Positions 10,762-23,991 of a DNA stretch of 64,000 bases are shown here, one piece after another (the first letter of the stretch is position 1; the number at the start of each line of letters is the position of its first letter). A model generated the notes under the pieces. The model saw only the letters and a list, made by a program, of their open reading frames with translations. It was not told the origin of the DNA and ran no database searches. Both the position numbers and the translations under genes were made by a program. Origin of the DNA: Anoplolepis gracilipes. Taxonomy: Eukaryota; Arthropoda; Insecta; Hymenoptera; Formicidae. Location: assembly GCF_047496725.1 (NCBI RefSeq), contig NC_132986.1, positions 8,950,031-9,014,030 of the forward strand, given 5' to 3'.

Positions 10762-13700
10762 TAGTTAAATGATCTTTTATAGATCTCTTTTGTTTTGTTG
10801 CTTGATGCTTGTCTCTGTGAATGTGGTATGTTGCTATGGGTAACTATTAATTATCAATACAACATATATATCAGTCATCAGTCATATCTTAGTAGAAAAA
10901 GCAATTCTACATCTGTTGTTTAAAAATTCTTTGTTAAAATGTAAAATAGGAAACAGAGAAAAAGTACAAAGAAACTTTGCAACTATTGACTATGTACTAA
11001 TGATTGAATAATATATTGAACAATATATTGAAGTAGTTCTATTGATATATTTACGTCATTGATCATACATGACTTGTGTTTGTTAAATTGATAGTTTTAT
11101 TTTTTATTTTAAAACTGTATTTAATTTAATCTGCATTATTTTGTCATCAGGTCTCATTCAATGTTTTAATAGATGACAGATATAGATATTTCTGAATATA
11201 TAATACTATAGAAACTTCCTATAACAATGTTTATTCATATTAAGACTATACCTCTGTTATATGAAGTATCTCATAGCACATTTATTTATTATCAAGGGCT
11301 GAATATTTATAATTCAATGTTTTGATTGATTGAATTTATTTTATGTACAATAAAATTTATTTAAAGCACATTTGAGTCGTAGAGAAAAAGTACATTTACA
11401 TGAGTGACAAAACTAATGTCTAGCTGCATTAAATTAAAGAATGTTACTAATGATAATACATGGAAATAATTTGTACGATAACAGTGATGGAAAATGCTAG
11501 CTGGAATAAAGCTCTAATTCTCAATAATTATATAATTTTGTTGAACGAAAGAATTTGGAGTTTATAAATTTATTTTAATTTTGTACATGAGGATTAGTTT
11601 TTAAAATTTTTGTTAGATTTTATTAAATGTATAAAAAGAATAATAAGAAGATATTTAAAATCATATTCTTTATTCAGGAATTAAGAAATATTGTAGAATA
11701 AATTTTAATAGTGTAAATTTTTCTTCATTTAGTTTTGAAATTGAATTAGTGCTTTTTCCGCTATTGTTTATTGTTACTTGATAATTCCTACATTATATTT
11801 ACAAGAATGTCAAGATAGCAGTGGGATAGGATAAACAGCATATTTGTAGGATTTGTAGATTCATATATACAGTCTCATTGTATGTATATTAAGTATACGA
11901 GTATATATATTTAGACGAGTTCGATAGAAATTCCATGACTAGAATGACTAATCTCTTTTGTCGTATAACTACGAGAGCGTTTTGTTTCCCTCTGTTAACT
12001 TAAATCTAATTTTTCCTTCCTCTCTCCTTTTAGTAAGAATATATCTTAAAATCGTTTAAAATAAATTTCAATATATCTTATGCTATATCTTATTCAAGAA
12101 CTAGATTATTTAGATAGAAACGCCAAATTGGACAATCTGTTTTACTAGTTGACATTATTAGTATTCTCTTATTGAATTAAAAATATTGATATAATCTATG
12201 AGAGTAAATCATTTTTACAACAGGAGGGAGAAAGTATTTAGACGGCATATATGAATATTATTTGATAATTTATAAATAGAAATATATTTACAATTCTCTT
12301 ATATTAACGTCTAATTCTAATTTTTTTTCAATATACATATATATTTTTGCTCGCGTGTGATGAATGTTATTTTTTCAATGCGGATATTACATTATGGGTG
12401 TGTTTAAGGAGACGTTAATAACGTGTTCTATCCTTGTTCAACTTTCAATAACAAAGATAGAAAATTTTTAGCACGAATAGCATTTCCTCAGACACACCAT
12501 GTATGCTCGTGAAACTTAGAAGGCTAACATTAATATTTTGAATAATGTCTCTAATAGAAAAGAATCTATATTTCTTTGGCGTTTTAGTACATTTATTCTT
12601 TCCATTTTATTTCATCTTTTCTCTTTCATTTTAAAAATTTACATTCCTAAATAAAAGGAAATATTTACAGTATGATCGTGTTGATCTTTCACCCCATGAA
12701 GATAAATTTAGAAAAATATTGAAAGTTTCTGAAAAATATATATAGAGAATTTTGTGAATTTATTTTTTATTATATATTTACCGATTATTATAGAGAGAAA
12801 GATTTTAAGAAAAAGATATCTTTTATAAATTATATCAAACTTTAAACTATGATTAAAAAACGTCTAGAAGATTTTAACGTATTTTTAAACTTTTTACTAG
12901 ATCTGAAAAAATTTTCGTAATCTTTTTAAAGTAATATCAACAGTGCTTATTTTATTGATCTTATATTTATATTAATAAAAAGTGGAAATTCTCTTTTGTC
13001 AGCTAAATGTCTCTTGAGGTTGATCAGTATGCAAGTTTTGAGGAGCAATAGTTCGAGGAACGCAAGACACATAAGATTTTCTACAAAAGTCTCCCAAGGG
13101 AACGTTGAATTCTTGGCTTCTGTACTTTTGACTTTGACGAAATCCGATTTACTTCCTCGGGAGAGTATAGTATGTGATCAACTCGCCGAAAGTCCGTAGA
13201 ACACGGAAACTTCCTTGCCGATCCATGTTAGCGAATTACTTTTTACATTCAATGGAGTTAAACTTTCGATCTTGAAAGCTTTTTGTTAACTTACGTTTAC
13301 TTTATTTACAAATGTCAAGATGCCATTCTCCGTTTAAAATATTATATTATTCAAATAAAATTTAGAACAATGATGTGTGTTTAATATGTTGATCTTTCTC
13401 TTCTCTCTTTCTCTCTTTTGCAATAAAGCTCTTAAGATTCAATTTTTTGATATCATTGTTTGCTTTATACATCTATTATATAATGCTAATTTTTTATCAC
13501 AAAGAAGAAAAATCTTCTATTGGTTTTAACTGAAAAAAAAAAAAAAAAAAAAAATACTCATGTGAGATAGCGAATGACGGAAGCATTACGCACGAGTATA
13601 ATTATTTAGCGTAATTCTAATTAAATGTCTTTTCGAAGTACTATTCTTCAGGATGTTGCATCAAGACTTATAGTAGTTTCTTTCGTTCGATTAAATTGTT

Positions 13701-14642
13701 TGAAGCAATATGGAACTTATTCGGAATTACTTGAAAGGTCATCATTGAGAAGTCCTTTTTCTAAGCTCTCCCGTGATAGAAGATTGTTATTCTTAACGAT
13801 CCTTTTTCTTATATTGAAGTTGTGCCATCCTGTGGGATTACAGCGTTCGAACATGAGCAGGAGGATTGGTCCGAGCTGTTCCCGAGAGAATGATAATATC
13901 AACTGTTCACCGCGGAATTGCCATATCGTTTCATCCGTTTTGAAGACTAAATGTTCTATCGAAACTGCTAACACGAATTAAAAAATTTACATATATCGAC
14001 TCTGCGGATAAATGGGTTATTATCTTTATTCTATCTTTTTTTAGCTTGCGAATTTTCTTAATATAATACTTGATTAAGATTCTTTGTAAAATTTTTGATT
14101 AGATAATAAAATAAAAAAAGTAATCAGATTTTTGTTTCTATTTTGAAGGAAAATAGTTATCTGTTGATCGCGTTCTACTTCTTCCGAATCTTTTGTTCAA
14201 ATTTCGATCAAATAATCTTAACAATAAATAACGCAGAGAAAATATCGAATGGCAAACTGATTATTTGTTACATCGTTATGATTCTTTTTGATTGACATTC
14301 TCCATATTTTAATAGCACTTTTAATTGAATTAATTAAATAATAAACTGGAAAATGCGGCGAGCAATTATATATGATAGATTACAGCATGGTCCTGTTATT
14401 TTTTTGTTTCATCAGTTCTGACCAATTAAAATCCACGAATTAAGATTGAGTTCACTTCAGCAACAGATATAAAAAATAATGAAAAGTTATTTTTATATCT
14501 TTTTAATTTTAATGTAGTTTGACCGTATTTGTTATTCATTAGAATTCTATTTTTCTCTCACTATTTGTGATCAGTAAAAGTTCTTGAAACTTGATTAATT
14601 AAAAACTAATTTTAGCTAATTCGATAAGAATAATGATGTCTA
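10762..14642. other. Convergent intergenic region and 3' UTR of the FMRFamide receptor gene
   Basis: No coding gene is supported here. The right part is presumably receptor 3' UTR on the minus strand, and TTTATT at 14025-14030 (AATAAA on minus) is one possible end signal. A poly(A) run lies at 13533-13554. Two blocks, about 13000-13210 and 13625-13980, are clearly GC-richer than their surroundings. The latter is open on both strands for over 80 codons, but neither reading resembles a known protein. They may be conserved UTR or regulatory sequence. Confidence 0.5.
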
Positions 14643-17600
14643 CTACAGCGTAGAATCGCCGTTTTCCTTTCTGTTCCAGCTGTTTCGACCATTCGATGCT
14701 CTCGACATTTGACTGGGACTCCTTGCCGGAGTCCTGGCCGAATAATAGACGCCGGGACTAACCGGTCTACTGCTCTTCAGGCTCTGTCTAGTGCTGCCAT
14801 TTGACACGTGAATGTTATTGTTCCAGCTGATGGTGTTGGCGCGATTGAGATGACCGTGTCTGACTGAGTTTCTCAGCTCGATATTCGTCGTATTAGTGAT
14901 GATTGACTCGTCATACGTTTGAAACTCTGGACTGTCCCGCCCAGGTACAAATAGCCTAGACGAGCAGAAGAGCTTGAGGAATATCCTCTTGAATTTCCGA
15001 CCGAAGATCACGTAGATGATAAAGTTAATGCTGCTGTTGATGGTCACCAACAAGTTGCCAAACTGTACCATCCAATGTGGTGGATCCGCGATAAACGTTT
15101 CGTGAGCGTTCGAAACTAGGGGTAAAATGTTGCAGATCAGAAACACCACTACCACGCACAGGAGCATTGTCGCCAGGCCAATCTCGCGACGTTGATGACG
15201 TGACAGTTGTTGCAAGTCTCTGTTTGCTTTTCTGACCTAAAAAATAAAAATGCCAGCACGAAAATTTATTAAGAGATATTGATAGATTTTCTAAGACAAA
15301 GAGAAATAAGTTCCTCTTTTTATTTTTTTTTTTGAATTGGAAAAAATCTTGCATATTATGATTTAATTATATTATCAGATAAATAAAATATATATTGTTG
15401 AAGCATAAAATGTACTTTTACCAGAAAAATAATTAAAAAAAAATATTTCTGCTCTTTTCTGTTTATATATTTTTAAAATGGAAAAACATTATGCTGTGAT
15501 TTGCATGATTGATTTTATGCTTACATATTTTTTCAATGTTATTGTTTTGTTAAATATAAGTAGTTTTTCTCTCTTAGTCACACGATAAAATACAGATATA
15601 TACACATTATTATAAGGTTAATTATTTAAAAAATTACTCAAGAAGAAACATAAGTTTAATAACTGCAGAAAGTTTGAAAAATCTAGTTCTATTTATTTAA
15701 TATCTTTAATTAAATTTGCATAAAATCTATAGTTGTGGCTTATGGATTGTTTGAAGAATATTTTATGTCAGACTTTTGTTACATACTTTTTAGAGGTTTT
15801 TGTATATTAAAAATATTTTTACAAATTGAACGGGAAAAATTAGTGAAAAAAAATGTTTAATGACAAATATTATTTGAATCATTTATTTAGTTATTAAATT
15901 AATTTCAATTTAAACTATATTTGATTATGAATTTTCAGAAGAAAAATATAACAAACTAATATTTTAATATTTTTCTCACTTCCCAAATAAGCAATTTAAT
16001 AAAACTAATTAATATATATGTTTCATATTTCTATCGAAAGATCTAATATATCTTATCTTGTGTGTGTGTAATATGTATTTATTAATGTTGTGAAAAACTA
16101 TCTATCTATATCTCAATTCGATAATAAATATTTAATAATTGCTAGTAATAGTAATTCTGTAACGAAAATTACTATGGTATATTTGCTCATTTAGGAAGAT
16201 TAATAATATGAAATTGCGTTATTATAAGATTTATGAGATATTTTGACCAGGTAATTTTTTGGACATTAAATTTTTACGAGTGTCGTTTAACACTTTAATA
16301 CGCAAGTGATAAATAAGAAAACTTTATAATGACTTCCGAACGTGAAAGAAAAGATTAATTGGCTTTTGAAAGAACTAATTACAGACGACGAAAAGAGTTG
16401 ACGAATAAGCAAATTCCTATTCCATCAAGATGTGGTGAATCAACGTAATTTTCTATGTGAAAGAGAGATCGACAAAAAACGGGAAGAAAAAAAACACGAC
16501 AGCCGAAAAAAGACGAGTTAAAATTACATTATGTGTATCAATAGTTATAAATTTTTAGATATCAGTCAGTCTTAGAAGAAATATTAGGGAGAAAGATATA
16601 AACATTGGAAGAATAAAGAGAGTAATAAATATATTTACAATAGATAGTGTTAAATATTTAAATTTAATTCAATGTTTAATGAAAAATAATTAACTACGTT
16701 TACATAAATTATTAAAAAAAATATTTTTAGAATTTCAAAACGCCATTATTAGCACAATTATTAAACATTTATTTCTCCTTTGTTTCATCATATGAAAAAC
16801 AATAAAATATTTCTTATCGAAGCGAGATATAAATATAGATAGGTGGCTCTTTCATTACATTAATAAATGAATATTACATCATGTATGAGAATATTAGAAA
16901 TCTCTCGATAGAAATATAGAACATATTTATTAATCTTACGATTATCACATTCAATTAATTTTTAAATGAAAAAAAATCTATCACAAATTATCAATATAAT
17001 TATTTTTCAGATCACTATTTTTCGAGTGAACAAATTTCTCGAAGCGAGAAAGTTAAGAGACAGAAACGAGTCGCGAAATGCTTACAGTATATTGCAATTA
17101 TAGTCCTAATAGCCTTCTTGTCACGATGTAAAAAATGGCAACAATTTGCCAGACATATTGAAGTTGTTATTCACTTTCTAGTGAATCACGTATTATTTCG
17201 GCGCGAAATTATATGAGATGTATCGTGTTCACAGAGATCCTCAGTGTAGTTTTAAACTGCGTCTGACCTGTTTTTTTCGGATTTACGATAGCTCTTCAGC
17301 GAAGTCATATCTCACGATGAGATCCGTAAAAAATCGAATTATTTGTCTTGTGAATTTAGTTACGAAAAATTTATTTCCGAAAAATGAAAATTTTCAATGC
17401 AACAACAGCTTGGGATTTTCAAAATATTTATTATATTAGTTTCCAGATTGAGAGAGAAAGAAAGATACAAATTACAAATATGTGAAATATCTAAAAAAGA
17501 TTTTTTGGCGAAATTATGATATTAATAAACTATAGGAAATAGTTTTAAAATAATGTCGATAAAATTTTTTGTTTAATTTTCAATAAATAATCTCTGGGAG

Positions 17601-20244
17601 ACATTACAATCGTTTTTAAAATAAGCCATTGATACTTAATTTGCTCGTTGTAATTATATTTATACGTTGATATAATTACTCTATCGATAATTGAATTTTA
17701 AAATCAATGCTTCTTAGATTACATAACTTTACATTGTTATGTGCAAAATATTTTTATAACATTAAAATATTAGCAATGTTTTATCTGGACAAAACTCTTA
17801 CAATTAGAAAAATTTTTTAATAATTTATGTAAACGTAGTTAATTATTTTTCATTAAACATTGAATTAAATTTAAATATTTAACACTATCTATTGTAAATA
17901 TATTTATTACTCTCTTTATTCTTCCAATGTTTATATCTTTCTCCCTAATATTTCTTCTCCTAGTATTGATGTGAGAATTTGTTTGTTTTTCTATCTTTCT
18001 GTAAAAATCAGTATTCACGATTAATGGAGTGCTGTTCTATACCGGAATCTCTGTGTAATATCTAAATCTCGTGTAGAAGATAGATAATATAAAGGAGGGA
18101 CATTTACGATTCATGTATGATATTCAGTACTTCCGCACTTTATGTTCATTATATATGTATTTCACATTCTTCGTTTTGAATGTTTCGTAGCTTCCAAATT
18201 CGCCTACGCAGGGTTTGAAAATGTAAGAAAGTGTTGAATAAGTGCCAGATAAGCTCTTGTAATTTACTTACGATCAAATAAAGCGGAACGAAAATAGAAT
18301 ATTTGAAAATTCGTTTATGAAAATGATTAATCTTTGGAATTTCAGTTATTAACGTTTTTTTTAAAAGATAAAATAATAGCATTGTTTATCTTGTAATAAA
18401 TATGACGACAAAACAAATAAAAAACTGTCAATATAACAGTTTATATTATAGTTATTTTTAAAATAGAACAGCTTGTGTCGTGATTAACTAATGGATTAAA
18501 ATGTATGATTGATGTTTTGCGAGGTAATGGAATGTACATATATTTTATAGATCATAATACATTATCCGTTTTTAATGTATTTCAAATTTATATTAAAAAT
18601 AATTTAAACTAATTGAAAAGCTGTGTAAAGAAGTTATGTAGTAATTAAATTATACAATATATAGTTATTTTTATAAAAAAAATTTAGAAAATTAATGATA
18701 TATATAATATTACATGAAAGTAAACTAAATATATTTTCTGTATATGTGTCCTGTTGTAAAATGAAGTACGTTTATCATATAAAATCTCAATTTTTATTAA
18801 AGAAAGAAAAATAAATTAATTGATCTCGTAAGAAGAATTAAAATAGAAAAAAAATAAAAAATGGCACAAGGAAATTTTAATATTTCTAATTTTAAAAATT
18901 TGGACATTGAAAACACGTAATTTTTTTCTTTATGAATCTATTTATTTCAACTCTATTTTTATTTTAGTCGCGGTATTTTTCTGATTTCGCGGTTTCAACC
19001 TCTGAAGCGTGAAAGTAAGTTACGTGCTCGTCTGCTAAAACAATTACGACGACAAAGTGGCAGAGCTAATTATTGTTAAGACTTCGCGTCGCTCGCGGCG
19101 GATTATTATGCGCGTCGCGTATCGTCAAATTGCCGCGCGTTACTTCGGATTACCGCATCCGGTTCACTTGGTGAATACGCTTTTCGTGCGAGAAATTGCT
19201 AATAGAATTATTATTTACAAATTAAATAGAGAGTTGAAACACAAATCACATTTGCTCCTTGCAAATGTCGGATTCCACAAATACAAAAACAGAGCGAAAG
19301 ATGTCCCTACTACACGCATTTATTTTTGCTTCTTGTTCTCCGATAGGATCATGTTTCAAAGTCACATCGTCCATGTAATGGACAATGGATTCTCTTTTTC
19401 GGACACTCAAAGAAAGTATTATGAACTATTCCAAAGAATCATTGAAAAAAAGAGAATATCACAATGATAATGAATTATTGAAAAAGTTTATTAATAATTG
19501 CACAATATGCGAATATAAATGTATGCACTGATTCTTTTATTCGCGTTAGATTTTTTTTTTCGATCTAATAAAGGGAAAAGTAGTCATTCTTTATTTTATT
19601 TACGTAATTTATTCTCGATATTTTACGAAGACAGGAAACATCAACAAACTTTAATTTCGATAGAAAGTAACAACTTCCAAGACGAGATTAGGTGATTGCT
19701 TTCGTTTCATATGCCGCCGCATGAATATTCTCATTGAAATTACGCCTTTTGTTCGTCTGTGTGAAAAGTCATCGGAAGTCCCGAAGTCCCGAAGAATATG
19801 CTACCGAAAATCGCATCCTGAGCCCGGAATTAAGGGCGAAGTTTGCGAACGCTAAAGTTTTGCGATAAGGAAAAGCCAAGGGAAATTGTTGTCCTTCGAC
19901 AACCGCCACTTTGTAATTTCAGACCCCCGAGGGTCGTATGAATCTAATTCGACCCTGCGGTTAAATCTTATCGTGATAATATTATGTCTTAGTATTGTTT
20001 GAAAATGCAAATCATCTACTTTACAAGACAACGTTCTTATTTTATAAATTACTATTTAAGATTGCATAAATATAATCTTATATTAATTCATCAAATTTTT
20101 AGTAAAAATTACAAGAAAAAAAGATGTATTAATTACGTATCTTTCACAGGAAAATATATTCTTATTTTATAAAAATTATTTAGAATTACAAAACAAAGGA
20201 CAATTTTTATTAATTTATATAAAACTACTAATTATATTAATTTC

Positions 20245-20279
<35 letters not shown>

Positions 20280-23200
20280 AAAGTAATTACATAAAATAAA
20301 AGAAAGACATATTGAAATAATTAGTATTATTGCGTATACTATTATATTCTCTCTCTTCTTGAATTTTTTATTATTAATTTTAATTTGATTATATTTTTAT
20401 ATTACTTTTGCTATCAAAATTTAGCACAGGAGAGAAATTATCTTGTAATATTTTATTTGCACGTTAACTTCTGGTTATAAATGTTTCCCGTATTTCATCG
20501 TAGCAGGATGATATTACTTGTGTCTGCAGCTACAGTCATACGGTCTATACAAGTGGCACGTGTCAGAGCAACCGTTCGTGAATTTCGTTGCCCTTATACG
20601 TGCTCTCGAATTCTAAACATGTGTATCACACAAAAAGAAACTTATACACACTCCGAGTAACTTTATTGGTTTCGCCACGCTGGCATTATTATTCGTATTT
20701 TTATGTCACTTTATAAACGGCCCGTTACGCGACAAAGTTATTGCGGTATCGACACAGCTATCCTTCCTCTCTCTTTTTCCGTTCTCCATCGAAGCTTATT
20801 GCAAATTCTAAAAAGAAGTTTTAATAAAACGAAATGGTAGCTGGAAAATATTAGTTCCACTGGGAAAAGCTTACTGTCGCCGATATGCAAATCGATATTT
20901 CGCCTTTAATCCTTGGCTTTGCCATGTATTTTGAATTTTGTCAATATTTTTTACTAGCTCTGAATTTGACAATTATTTGACGATGACGTTTTTGCAATAA
21001 TAGTAATTATCTCTTTAATCTCTTCTTGCCGCGTTATCACTATTGTTTCGCGTAATTAATTTACCATCGTGTAATTTATATTCGAAGTAATTTATATTTG
21101 TGCATGTGTAAAATAAAGTATTATTTTTACGAGATATATTATCTTGCGTAAAATATTATTAGATAATTCAATATTTATGTTAATGAGATAATATCCGCGA
21201 TTTCGAAATTATGATGATGTTAGACTTTACTCACGTTACTCACCCGTTGATAAATGGCCATGTTAAAAATCACTAATGCGATAAACGGGAACATGTAGTA
21301 CACGAAGAAGTACATCCAATGGATGTACAAGGTGACATAATACTCATTGCTTCTCAATTCGGTTGGGAAGACGCAGTACACTGTGATATTATACTTCCAA
21401 TGCCTCTCGTTATACACTGTGATTTCCCAGAATCTAAATTAAGTTCAATTACTTAAAAACTTAAAATTTCCATTAATTTATATAATAATTTTTATTTTTT
21501 TATACAATCGATTGAATGTAATAAATCTAGAATGTATTTTTTTTCGCTTTATCCTTTTCTGTTATATATTCTTCTTATAACTACTTTAAATTATACTATT
21601 CTAAATATAGAAGATCAAAAATTTTACTAAAATAATTTTAAATAAATATTTCTTCTATTACACGTATTAATCTTACATTTTTATTAAAGAAAACAACTAT
21701 AGTGAAAGATAATATAAATAGTTTGAAAATTACACCTATTACTCACTTAGGTAGATTGTAAATAAAGGCGAATATTACTATGATCACCACTGCCACTTGT
21801 GCCCGTCCATAAGTGCAGAAGGACCTGGCTTTCAATGGATGACAAACCGCAATGTACCTTTCCAAGGTCACTGTTAACGTTAGATACACTGTCACAAATT
21901 GTGATATGCAAGCTAACGGATACAGGTACCTGATGATCTTTGGATAGATAATAAATTTATAATCGAATAGTAGCTCAGTGTACGTGCTGATCGCTGGTAA
22001 TCCGTAAATCAATACCTGCAAATATATAATTTTTACGTGTTATTAACAATTACATGTTAAGATTACTTAAGGTTAATTAATTTATTCTTAGGACAATAAG
22101 AATTTTTTAGCTATGTAAGATCTTTTTAATCGTGAATATTCGTTGGCATTTTTTTCGCATATTTCAGTAAATAATCATTAAAATAGTATAATTAAAAATT
22201 ATAATAAAGTAAATTTATCTTTTAATCAAATAGAAAATAAATATTTCCATTATATTTATTTTTCATATAGTTTCATGATATTTTGTTTTAATTTGCAAAT
22301 TATTAGAGTTCTATAGTTTTCTATAACTCTATCATCTTAATCGTGGATAATGAAAAATTTATCGATATTTATTTCGATTTTGTTAAAGAATGTTCCATTT
22401 TCTTATTTTCTATTTTTAAGATGATTCATGTTCCTTATTTTTTTTCAATAAAATCTTTCTAGCTGCTATTTACCTCAATATGTATAACATATTCATACAT
22501 GTGCCTTTCTGCTCATGACGTTTGATCAATGAGTGAACAAATAATTCATTAAGAAGGGAGAGAGAGGGAGAGAGAGGGAGAGAGAGGGAGAGAGAAGAGT
22601 GTGTGTATATATCGCTCCACATGAATTAATAATCGGGAGGGTTTACGTAATGTAGTCTTGAGAGGGTTAATACAGAATCTTGTGTATGAGCTTCTCCAAC
22701 CAAGTTCTTTTACCGGAAGCTTCTGCTGATCTCTACTGTTTAATGCTATTAATCTTGACTTTACCCATGAGATCAGGAAACAAAAGGTAATGCTGTACGT
22801 TGGAATTTATTTACATAAGCTTGACGCGTAGTTCATATTATCTTTGTAATATTCTGACCAAGGTATACGTGATGCATTTTCGATAATATTAATTCTCCTT
22901 TCCCGAGTCATGAATTTATACTGTCGAGGATAAATTAAAAAGAAATATACTTAAACTATATGATATCAATTTTTTTATATTGTATTAGTTTTTATTTTTG
23001 CAAGAAAGTTATACCGTGTAGCCGATATTAAATGTTCTACAATGTACAATATTTTGATGTTATAAAATATTTTAGAAAGAAACTTTCTCGACGATATTTT
23101 TGTGAGAGTATCTTGATTTTTCTTCATAATATATTTTTCAAAATTTCATGTAGTACTTTTTGATTTATATACATATATCATAATTAGTTACACCTACCAT

Positions 23201-23921
23201 CATATTTTATTTAACTTATTTATACCATACTGACTGTGGATATATGCATTTTTTTTAAACTTTTAAAAAATACATGCAAATTACAAAATTTATGGGGATT
23301 ATTTTTACATTCATTAATAACAAGCTTCTTTCTCTTTACATTATTTTTGAATTTATATAAAATCTGTAAGATCATATATAAAAACACATATGCACATTTG
23401 AGGCAAAAATAAAAGAATCTATAAAACCATGAATTACGTGTTTAAAGATATAGTTTAAATTATATAAAGTAAATCCTGGGACGCACTACTGGGATGTACA
23501 TTATAAAGAGGATTTATTTTAATGAAAAGCTCCGCTATATTGCAAATTTACGGTTGTGCAAAATGCAGGACTAAGAGTAAAATTAAAATGAGAGGTCTGC
23601 ATTTAATCACTGCGACAAGTCTGCGGTTTATGCGTTTTATGAAAATTGAATTCTGTTATTGAATATCATTAAATATTATCAAACGTCATGTTACTAATCT
23701 TTTTCGATCTTCGACTACTCCGACGAATATTAATTAATCGTCAAATTAATACAACGTAGATAAACAGGCAAGTGTTTTACATTTCTAATTTGTTAATAAA
23801 AATGATACAGGGAGAATCTGAGTTGGAATAACGCCTTAATGAAAATCTATGGTCGCGTGCAAGGTATTAATTAAACGGAATTACATTTTAATAATAAACA
23901 AAAATCTGGCGAGTGTAATAA

Positions 23922-23991
<70 letters not shown>

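Larger units (their letters stand above)
15237..21243 (-). other. FMRFaR intron 3 (6.0 kb)
   Basis: This is AT-rich intron sequence. It contains the perfect 146-bp inverted repeat (listed separately), a poly(T) run at 20247-20276, and a GC-richer block at about 19630-19980 with a short ACCCCCGAGGGT palindrome. A CACGTG E-box lies near 20554. The 136-codon frame at 19057-19467 starts at GTG and shows no recognisable domain, so it was not called. Confidence 0.7.

Noticed and set aside
16574..17958. DNA transposon or MITE with 146-bp terminal inverted repeats
   Set aside because: Flanks show no target-site duplication, arm ends do not look like known transposon termini, and the spacer has no transposase. 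Kept as an inverted duplication of unknown origin.
19057..19467. 136-residue basic protein
   Set aside because: It starts at GTG, lies in a receptor intron on the opposite strand, and has no recognisable motif or splice context.
22556..23988. CRISPR-like spaced repeats
   Set aside because: These are simple tandem microsatellites without unique spacers, in a eukaryotic intron.
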